DNA from: Thermus caldilimi
GTDB lineage: Bacteria > Deinococcota > Deinococci > Deinococcales > Thermaceae
Direction: 5' to 3'
Length of the DNA stretch: 64,000 nt
Assembly: GCF_004684245.1 (NCBI RefSeq)
Contig: NZ_CP038452.1
Location: 372,001-436,000, forward strand
In this document: in pieces, positions 58,469-64,000 of the stretch
How positions within the stretch are numbered: the stretch's first letter is position 1
Layout of the letters: every line of letters begins with the position of its first letter
Program-made: the position numbers and the translations under genes
The notes under the pieces: model-generated
What the model was told of the DNA's origin: nothing
Databases searched by the model: none
What the model saw: the letters and a program-made list of their open reading frames with translations, nothing else

Positions 58469-59744
58469 CGCGCCACCTCGGAAGCCTCAAGCGTACCCGT
58501 AAGCCCGGGCGGGCATTTTCCAGTTCCAGCTTCCCGCCCAGCCGCTTCACCCCTTGCTCCACCAAGGCCAAGCCCAGGCCCAGCCCTTCGCGCTCTTTAC
58601 GCTCCCGGAAAAAGGGCCGGGTCAGGTGGGGCAGGGCTTCTTCCGTGACTCCGGGCCCATGATCCCTCACCTCTATGACCACCTCCTCCTTTCCCCCACC
58701 AAGCCCGATCTCCACCGGGGGTGCCCCGTGGCGAAGGGCGTTTTCCAAGAGGTTATCCAGCATCCTTTCCAGCAGAAGGGGATGGGCTAGAATCCAGGCT
58801 TGCTCGGCAGGTCCTGGGTCCATCTGGCCTGGCGCTGGGCCGCCTTCCTTGGAGGGAAGGCGCCGAAACCGCACTCCCGCCTGACCTTTCAGGTAGTCCC
58901 TCAGGAACCCCGTAAGCTCCAGGGGAAGCAGGTCCACCTCCAGGTCCCCCTCCGCCCGGCTCAAGGCCAGGAGTCCCTCGAGGGTCCTTTCCATGCGGGC
59001 CAAGGCGCCTTCCAGGTGGGGCAGGACCTGTTCCAGGGGAAGAAGGCCTCCCTTGAGTGCCTCCACCTGGCTCCGGAGCACCGCCAGGGGGCTGCGGAGC
59101 TCGTGGGATGCGTAGCGGGTGAGGAGCCTTTCCCGTTCCAGCGCTCCCCGCACCGCTTCCACCAGGCGGTTGAAGCTATGGATGACCCGGGCGAGTTCCC
59201 GCTCCCGGACCGGGGCCAGGGGCTTGGGAAAGCGCAGGGCAGAGAGGCTTTCCACCGCTTGGGCCAGCTCCTGGAGAGGCCTGGAAAGAACCCCGGCGAA
59301 GTAGGACCCGAGGAGGGCGGCTAGGAGCAGCAGGGGCAAGAGGAGGCTCAGGCTTGCCCTGAGATAGGTGCCAAGGGCTCGCCGGTACTCCTCAACCCGG
59401 AGGTGGACCTCCAGCACGTACTCCTTCCAGGGGACCTTGGCCGTGCGCCAGGCCTCTCCTTCCTTGGGGGCGAAACCTCCTTCCAGAACGGGCACTCCAT
59501 CCCGGGAAAGACGGAAGCCGAAGACGTAGTGGGTTCCCAGGAAGACATCCCCCTGCCTGAGCCTGGGGCCTGTTTCGGTGATTTCCAAGGCTTTCAGGAC
59601 CCGCCCCGTGACCTCCGAGAGATCCAAGGCGATGTCCCGCTCCACCAGGTTGCGGAAGACCAGGTACCCCAGCAGGAGGGAGAGGAGGCCGATGGCGGCG
59701 GCCAGAAGGAAGAAGGCATAGGCTAAGCGCGCCCTAAGGCTCAT
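58443..59744 (-). CDS. Membrane sensor histidine kinase
   Basis: A 433-residue two-component sensor. Two membrane segments (about 8-30 and 131-152) flank an extracytoplasmic sensor domain of about 100 residues. A HAMP-like region follows. The H-box is YASHELRSPLAVLRSQ, the N-box LLENALRHG, G1 DHGPGV and G2 EGLGLGLALV. It would phosphorylate the response regulator encoded 4 bp upstream. Position in an operon with a cytochrome suggests a redox or periplasmic cue (inference). Confidence 0.94.
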   Translation of the reverse strand: MSLRARLAYAFFLLAAAIGLLSLLLGYLVFRNLVERDIALDLSEVTGRVLKALEITETGPRLRQGDVFLGTHYVFGFRLSRDGVPVLEGGFAPKEGEAWRTAKVPWKEYVLEVHLRVEEYRRALGTYLRASLSLLLPLLLLAALLGSYFAGVLSRPLQELAQAVESLSALRFPKPLAPVRERELARVIHSFNRLVEAVRGALERERLLTRYASHELRSPLAVLRSQVEALKGGLLPLEQVLPHLEGALARMERTLEGLLALSRAEGDLEVDLLPLELTGFLRDYLKGQAGVRFRRLPSKEGGPAPGQMDPGPAEQAWILAHPLLLERMLDNLLENALRHGAPPVEIGLGGGKEEVVIEVRDHGPGVTEEALPHLTRPFFRERKEREGLGLGLALVEQGVKRLGGKLELENARPGLRVRLRLPRWRGEAANLSR

Positions 59745-60397
59745 GGCTTCCCCAGGCGGTAGCCCCCGGGTACCCGTTCCACCACCCAGGGGGCGAGGCT
59801 TTGACGGAGCTTTTGCACGTACACCCGGAGCACCGCATCCGTTTCGGCTCCCGGGAAGAGGCGCTCGAGGAGTTCCTCGCGGCTAAAAGTTCTGTCGGGG
59901 TGTTGCGCCAGAAGCTCCAGGAGGGCGAAGGCCTTGGGGGAAAGGGCCACCTCCCTCCCACCCAGGATCACCCGCCTGGCCACCAGGTCCACCTCGAGGG
60001 AACCCCTTCGCAGGATACGCCCCTTGAAGTCGGCATGCCTTCGGGCGAGGGCCTTGATTCGGGCCAGGAGCTCCTCCAGGTGGAAGGGTTTTACCAGGTA
60101 GTCGTCCCCGCCCAATTCTAGGCCATGGATTCGGTCCTCGAGGGCATCCCTGGCGGTGAGGAATAGGATGCCCCCGCGGAAGCCCCCTTGGCGCAGGGCC
60201 TCGGCGAAGCGGAAGCCCGCGTCCTCCCCCTCGGGCAGCATGATGTCCAGGATGAGGACATCGGGTTCCCCCTCGGCCAAGAGGCTCCAGGCTTCCTCCA
60301 GGTTCCTGGCCCCGAGGGCCTCGTACCGCTCCCGCCGCAAGAGGGCCAGGATGGGCTCCAGAATGCCTGGCTCGTCTTCCACCACCAAGATCCTCAT
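59741..60397 (-). CDS. OmpR/PhoB-family response regulator
   Basis: A 218-residue regulator. The receiver has EDEPG, the phospho-accepting Asp in VLILDIMLPEG, FLTARD and YLVKPF. The C-terminal winged helix (about 125-215) includes LSPKAFALLELLAQHPDRTF and the wing VERVPGGYRLGKP. The ATG at 60397 gives the standard MRILVVEDEPG; a longer frame is unsupported. OmpR-type proteins bind tandem repeats about 10-11 bp apart, which is exactly what lies upstream of two genes here (62187 and 63715). Confidence 0.95.
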   Translation of the reverse strand: MRILVVEDEPGILEPILALLRRERYEALGARNLEEAWSLLAEGEPDVLILDIMLPEGEDAGFRFAEALRQGGFRGGILFLTARDALEDRIHGLELGGDDYLVKPFHLEELLARIKALARRHADFKGRILRRGSLEVDLVARRVILGGREVALSPKAFALLELLAQHPDRTFSREELLERLFPGAETDAVLRVYVQKLRQSLAPWVVERVPGGYRLGKP

Positions 60398-60834
60398 GGC
60401 TTCCGGGCATGAAGGGCTAAGGCTCCAAGAAGCCCAAGCCCACTCAAGGCTAGGGGGGCTAGGGGTGGGGGAGAGCCTTCCTTTTCCCCTTCCCTCAAAG
60501 GCCCGGGGTAGGCGGGATATTCCCACCCCTCCTCGTCCACCAGCCGGACCACGGAGGGGGAAGAGGCCTCCAGGGCTTCCTGCATGTGCTCTACCAGGCC
60601 CAAAAGCCCCATGCCCCCCACCAGGAGGAGAAGCCCCGTGGCCCAAACCCTTCCTCTTGGGAACCCGAGGCCGAGGAGGATGGCCCCTGCTCCCAGCCCG
60701 GCGGCCAAGGGTGCCAGGATGCGGATACCCTCCCTGTGGTCCATCAGAACCAGCTCCGCTAAGACGGTGAGGAAACCCAAGCCGGTGAAAAGGGCCACCA
60801 TATCGGGAAATCGCTTTTGCAGCACTTCGCCCAT
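60394..60834 (-). CDS. Small multi-pass membrane protein of unknown function
   Basis: A 146-residue protein with four predicted membrane helices (about 14-31, 38-57, 65-83 and 126-142) and one hydrophilic stretch (about 85-125) between helices 3 and 4. I do not recognise the family. ATGA overlap with the response regulator and 11 bp from the cytochrome gene. It may anchor or accept electrons from the cytochrome, but no haem motif is seen. Confidence 0.8.
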   Translation of the reverse strand: MGEVLQKRFPDMVALFTGLGFLTVLAELVLMDHREGIRILAPLAAGLGAGAILLGLGFPRGRVWATGLLLLVGGMGLLGLVEHMQEALEASSPSVVRLVDEEGWEYPAYPGPLREGEKEGSPPPLAPLALSGLGLLGALALHARKP

Positions 60835-60845
60835 GACCTTCCTCC

Positions 60846-61637
60846 CTAGTCTCGCTTGCCCCAGGCTTTTCCGTCCAGCCCGTGGCAGTAGGCGCAGAAG
60901 TTGGGGGGCAGGGTGACGTTAAAGGCCTTTTCGTCCTCCGGGTTTTGGATCAGGGCCAGCTGGGCCCGCTGGAAGGCCTGGACCTTCAGGGCCTCTTGGG
61001 ACGAAAGGCTTGAAGCTCCCCGGTGGCAGGTGGCACACTCCCTGGCCCCTTCTTCCTCGGCCCACTCTCCGTGGCTTGAGGTGAAGTCCCGGCCGTGGCT
61101 TTTGGGAGCGTGGCACTGGGAGCAGGAGGCGTCGGCCTTGCGGCCCCATGCGGTGAAGATGGGGTCCTTAAGGGAGCTTTGGCTTCCCCGTATGGCGACG
61201 GGCTGGGTCTTACCGTCGTGGCAGGTGGCGCAGAACCGCCCTAGGGAGGTAGCCCCGTGGGGCTCGAGGGCTGGGACCTGGGCCCTGCTCTTCCATACCT
61301 TGTTCTCGTCCAGGACGGTGTGGCAGGTTTCGCAGGTGCTTCCCTTGGCCCCCAGGGCCGCGAAGTGGCGTTCGTGGCTGAAGACCACGCGGCCCACCTC
61401 CCGGGGCAGGTAGACCTTGACCAGGTCCTGGGGTGGCTGCCACTGCCTCTTGGGCTTGATCCGTCCATGCTCCAGCTCCACGTACTGTCCAGGCACCACC
61501 GCAAGGCCAGGGGGAAGGGGAGAGCCATCGGAGAGGAAGGCCTGGCCCCTCTCCGCGTCCCAGCGCACATAGAGGTAGCGCTCTCCCTCGCTGGCCAGGG
61601 CCAAGCCCAAAAGGAGAAGGAGCCAGAGCCGCTTCAC
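60846..61637 (-). CDS. Exported pentaheme c-type cytochrome
   Basis: A 263-residue protein with a signal peptide (LLLLLGLALASEG) and five CxxCH haem sites at residues 102-106, 136-140, 172-176, 201-205 and 248-252. Extra His residues (SHERH, SSHGEW, PHGAT) could be distal ligands, as in c7/c3-like multihaem proteins. Its N-terminal 95 residues have no haem motif. It sits between a YceI protein and a two-component system. An electron-transfer role at the cell surface or periplasm is likely, with unknown partner. Confidence 0.92.
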   Translation of the reverse strand: MKRLWLLLLLGLALASEGERYLYVRWDAERGQAFLSDGSPLPPGLAVVPGQYVELEHGRIKPKRQWQPPQDLVKVYLPREVGRVVFSHERHFAALGAKGSTCETCHTVLDENKVWKSRAQVPALEPHGATSLGRFCATCHDGKTQPVAIRGSQSSLKDPIFTAWGRKADASCSQCHAPKSHGRDFTSSHGEWAEEEGARECATCHRGASSLSSQEALKVQAFQRAQLALIQNPEDEKAFNVTLPPNFCAYCHGLDGKAWGKRD

Positions 61638-62152
61638 CTTGCCACCCCCTGGCCCTTGACCCGCACCACCACCCGGTCCTGAACCCGCATGCCCATGAAG
61701 CTGGGGGCCTTGAGCCCATAGTCGCTGAGGAGGAGCTCAAACTCGGCCTCAAAGCGCAGGGTTTGCCCCCCTTGTTCCAAAGTGTAGCGGACGGGAACCG
61801 CTACCTTGCGCTCCACGCCGTGAAGGCTCAGGGTACCCTGGACCAGGCTCTGACCAGGATCAAAGCCCTGAATGTTCAGGCAGGCCCGGGGGTACCGGTC
61901 CACCTGGAACATCTCCCGGGTATGCCGATCCCTCAAGGGTTCTTTGGAATCCCAGGCGGAAAGATCCAGGCAGACCCGTCCCTGTAGGAATCCTTTGGTA
62001 GGCTCAAAAACCACCTGCCCCTCGAGGGTAGGGTTGACCCCACGGAAAGCCCCCAGGGGAGCCCGGGCCTCGTAGAGGGTCTCCCCGCTCACCTGGTAGG
62101 TGGCGGCCGCGGCCCATCCCAGGAGGAAAAGAAGCGCTATTCCCCGCAACAT
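61634..62152 (-). CDS. YceI family lipid/isoprenoid-binding protein
   Basis: A 172-residue exported protein. A signal peptide (MLRGIALLFLLGWAAA) is followed by a YceI lipocalin-like barrel: FRGVNPTLEGQVVFEP, DRHTREMFQVDRYPRA, VQGTLSLHGVERKVAVPV and LLLSDYGLKAPSFMG. The family binds long isoprenoid chains such as quinones. The ATG at 62152 has GGAGGTAAGG. It is the first gene of the operon with the cytochrome and two-component system. A quinone shuttle to the cytochrome is an attractive inference. Confidence 0.93.
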   Translation of the reverse strand: MLRGIALLFLLGWAAAATYQVSGETLYEARAPLGAFRGVNPTLEGQVVFEPTKGFLQGRVCLDLSAWDSKEPLRDRHTREMFQVDRYPRACLNIQGFDPGQSLVQGTLSLHGVERKVAVPVRYTLEQGGQTLRFEAEFELLLSDYGLKAPSFMGMRVQDRVVVRVKGQGVAR

Positions 62153-62171
62153 TGCCTTACCTCCCACCTCG

Positions 62172-62202
62172 AGGTTAGAAGGAAAGCGTAAACGGGTCGT
62201 AA
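62172..62202 (-). promoter_or_regulatory. Response-regulator promoter of the YceI/cytochrome operon
   Basis: On the minus strand TTACG-type repeats lie at 62202-62198 and 62191-62187 (period 11 bp; the second is TTTACG at 62192-62187), followed by 9 bp and a -10-like TAACCT (62177-62172). There is no proper -35. The same layout recurs upstream of the DUF5666 lipoprotein gene. The repeats occupy the -35 region, as in OmpR/PhoB-activated promoters. Confidence 0.65.
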
Positions 62203-62206
62203 GCAA

Positions 62207-62231
62207 GGGGCGGGGCCTTGAGCCCCGCCCC
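62207..62231. terminator. Terminator hairpin after the DUF5666 lipoprotein gene
   Basis: GGGGCGGGGC (62207-62216) and GCCCCGCCCC (62222-62231) form a perfect 10-bp stem with a 5-nt loop, 13 bp after the stop, followed on the minus strand by TTGCTT. Confidence 0.75.
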
Positions 62232-62244
62232 CAGGTCCTTATGC

Positions 62245-63681
62245 CTAGCGGCCCTTAAGCTCCACCTTCTCTGCGGCGATGGTGGTTCCGGAAAGAGTCC
62301 CTTTTACCTCCACGCGGTCTCCGTTCTGCAAGAGGGTGAAGAAGTCCGCCCGGCTATAGGTTTGGTTGCGCCACTCAAAGCGGGTAGCCTCTGTGGTGGT
62401 CACGGTGTATCCCAGTAGCTGGAAGGTGTAACTGGTGGCATCCAGGTGGGAAACTGGGCCCTCCCACTCCTCCATCCCCTCGCCGTCCTGGTTGGTTTTC
62501 ACCTCCACCTTGACGGCATAGTAGCGCATGTCGGCATTGGTCCGGGTGGGGTCGTACTGCACCTCCACGTAGTCCCCCACCTGGATGTCGGCGAAGGCGA
62601 TGGGGCCGTCGGGGTCATCGCGTTTGAGGACGGTGGTGGCGTCCACGTAGAAGCCAAGGCTCCCCAGGGAGAAGGTATTGCCCTGGTGATCTATGGCGCT
62701 TACCGTTCCCTTGGCCTCCGCCCTGGCCGGGTAGCTCTTGGGGTACTTTACCTTCACCAGCTGGGCGTGGAAGAGGGTAGGGTCGTTGGCATCCACCTGG
62801 CCCTTGGCCTCCACGTAGGCCCCGTCAACCAAGGTGCCCACTACGTTGGCGGCGCTATAGTCCACGGTGTAGCCAAGGAGCTGGAAGGTTTTTTGGGTGG
62901 GATCCAGCCCGAGGATGGGTCCTTCCAGCTCCACCCGCCTCGAGGCTCCGAACTGGTTGTTCCCCGAGGTCTTGAACACCACCTTTGTAGCCTGAATGAG
63001 GGTACCGGAAAGGGTTCCCTTCACCTCCACCCACACCCCCTCCCTGGGGGTTCCCACCACATGGGCTTGGCCGTAGTCCACCGTGTAGCCGTTCAGGGTG
63101 AAGTGCTTGGCCGGCTCATCCAGGTTGGTGGCCCGGCCTTCCAGCTCCACCTCGTTGTTTCCCCTGGGGTGGCGTTCAATATAAGTGGCGAGGATGCCGC
63201 TTTCTGTAGCGGTTCCCTGGACCTCCACCACATCTCCTATTGCGAGATCGGAAAGGAGCAGGGTGCGGTAGGAACCCCCCACCTTTTCATAAATCCGGGT
63301 GTTGGCATCGGTGAGGACCTGTTGGCCAAGGACCGTGAGGGTTCCGGCGTTCACGTCCAGGGCAGCGATGGGGCCTTTGAGTTCTACCTGCACCTCGAGG
63401 CTCTGGAGGCGGAGGGTGTTTCCCTGGTCAGTGCCCTGAGCCACCACCACCATACCCGGCAGGACCGAGCCGCCATAGGGTTCCCCCTCCTTGGTCAGGG
63501 ATGTTCCTTGCAGGTCCAAGGGCTTGCCCAGAAGGGTGGGCTTGGTTTCCGTGCCCCCCACCACCCCCGCCACCTGGACTGCCTGGGGAATGGACCCCGA
63601 GGGGTTCATCTGGCAGGACGCCAGGATGGCTAGGCCCAGCGCCAGCCAGACCAGCCGCGAAAAGCGCACCTCCTTAGCCAT
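62245..63681 (-). CDS. Lipoprotein with repeated DUF5666 domains
   Basis: A 478-residue protein. The signal peptide ends in a lipobox LASC near residue 23, so the mature protein is a lipid-anchored surface or periplasmic protein. About five repeats of an OB-like beta unit follow: each has a xVELEGP-type strand, a xTFQLLGYTVDY strand and a GxxVEVKGTLSG turn (clearest near 180-235, 250-305, 320-380 and 410-470). These match DUF5666. It may bind a metal or small ligand; no enzyme motif is seen. The ATG at 63681 has GGAGGTGA. Confidence 0.85.
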   Translation of the reverse strand: MAKEVRFSRLVWLALGLAILASCQMNPSGSIPQAVQVAGVVGGTETKPTLLGKPLDLQGTSLTKEGEPYGGSVLPGMVVVAQGTDQGNTLRLQSLEVQVELKGPIAALDVNAGTLTVLGQQVLTDANTRIYEKVGGSYRTLLLSDLAIGDVVEVQGTATESGILATYIERHPRGNNEVELEGRATNLDEPAKHFTLNGYTVDYGQAHVVGTPREGVWVEVKGTLSGTLIQATKVVFKTSGNNQFGASRRVELEGPILGLDPTQKTFQLLGYTVDYSAANVVGTLVDGAYVEAKGQVDANDPTLFHAQLVKVKYPKSYPARAEAKGTVSAIDHQGNTFSLGSLGFYVDATTVLKRDDPDGPIAFADIQVGDYVEVQYDPTRTNADMRYYAVKVEVKTNQDGEGMEEWEGPVSHLDATSYTFQLLGYTVTTTEATRFEWRNQTYSRADFFTLLQNGDRVEVKGTLSGTTIAAEKVELKGR

Positions 63682-63699
63682 GGTTCACCTCCGGTAGCC

Positions 63700-63731
63700 A
63701 CCCTAACCCATCCCCGTAAACGGAGCGTAAA
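63700..63731 (-). promoter_or_regulatory. Response-regulator promoter of the DUF5666 lipoprotein gene
   Basis: On the minus strand, perfect TTTACG repeats (63731-63726 and 63720-63715, period 11 bp) are followed by 9 bp and a -10-like TAGGGT (63705-63700). Both repeats belong to CGTAAACGGAGCGTAAACG read on the plus strand. The layout equals that at 62172-62202 position for position. Confidence 0.7.
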
Positions 63732-63756
63732 CGCCCGGTACCCCACCCACCTGGGC

Positions 63757-64000
63757 CTAGACCTTCAGAAGGCCAAAAAGAGGCCAGTGCTCCTTGATTA
63801 GCTCCGGGTGCCACTGGACCCCCAGGAAAAGGGGATGCCCATCCAGGGCTACCGCCTCCACCAGGCCGTCCGGGGCCAGGGCGATGGGCTTTAAGCCCTC
63901 TCCCAGGTCCTTGATCCCCTGGTGGTGGTAGGAGTTCACCCGGAAGCTAGGGGGGAAGAGGCGGGCGAGGGGGCTTTCGGCCACCAGCTTCATCCCGTGG
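63757..64000 (-). CDS. Class I glutamine amidotransferase (peptidase C26, PuuD-like), N-terminus cut by window edge
   Basis: The frame is open from the right edge to a stop at 63757. SFRVNSYHHQGIKDLGEGL carries the catalytic-His region and FLGVQWHPE the His-Glu of the triad, as in gamma-glutamyl-GABA hydrolases and related C26 enzymes. The nucleophile Cys lies beyond the window. The ATG at 63993 is internal (it follows HG in frame, as in the family pattern), so it is not the start. Confidence 0.85.
   Translation of the reverse strand, partial: HGMKLVAESPLARLFPPSFRVNSYHHQGIKDLGEGLKPIALAPDGLVEAVALDGHPLFLGVQWHPELIKEHWPLFGLLKV

Noticed and set aside
1-64000. Defence islands, CRISPR arrays, prophage or transposon
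   Set aside because: No repeat-spacer pattern, no integrase or transposase motif and no terminal inverted repeats were found on either strand.

Overview
The window is high-GC DNA with very short spacers, ATGA/GTGA stop-start overlaps and frequent GTG/TTG starts. Its gene content points to the genus Thermus: an hpa operon with an HpaI-type DHDPS homologue, PaaI/PaaK, and a PaaR-like operator. The species cannot be decided from the sequence alone. I see no rRNA, tRNA, CRISPR array or insertion sequence, and no gene-free stretch over 300 bp.

Layout. 1-8 kb: a fatty acid desaturase (cut by the left edge), a large c-di-GMP signalling protein, dtd, two DegV lipid-binding proteins and serA. 8-16 kb: a PucR-type regulator divergent from a 4-hydroxyphenylacetate (hpa) catabolic operon. 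16-23 kb: a branched-chain-amino-acid-type ABC importer followed by PaaI, PaaK and a second hotdog thioesterase. These sit behind a strong promoter with a site matching the PaaR operator consensus. 23-27.5 kb: a cobQ-cobU fusion behind a probable cobalamin riboswitch, a cobD-like aminotransferase-fold enzyme and an MFS transporter. 27.6-30.2 kb: pyruvate phosphate dikinase. 30.4-42.3 kb: a long minus-strand array with three different uptake systems (dipeptide ABC, NMT1/TauT-like ABC, TRAP) interleaved with an M20 amidohydrolase, a Tat-exported cyclase-family hydrolase, an AhpD-like protein and PxpA. 42.3-47.5 kb: an SDR oxidoreductase, a methyltransferase and a second dipeptide ABC importer.

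47.5-57.9 kb is a peptidoglycan-recycling locus. nagA-anmK-gntR run leftward. A beta-lactamase-fold serine hydrolase, murQ, an exported nagZ, a sugar ABC importer and a LysA-like decarboxylase run rightward.

57.9-63.7 kb holds what I consider the most interesting unit: YceI protein, pentaheme cytochrome c, small membrane protein, response regulator, histidine kinase and a DUF5666-like secreted protein in one operon, next to a five-repeat DUF5666 lipoprotein. Both transcription units have the same promoter architecture: two TTACG-type repeats 11 bp apart, then 9 bp, then a -10. This suggests one regulon run by the encoded two-component system. The right edge cuts a class I glutamine amidotransferase.

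Four genes (hpaC, the ABC substrate-binding protein at 16.3 kb, dctM and dppC) are each broken by the apparent loss of one G/C in a homopolymer run. The shared error type points to sequence or assembly error more than to real gene decay.
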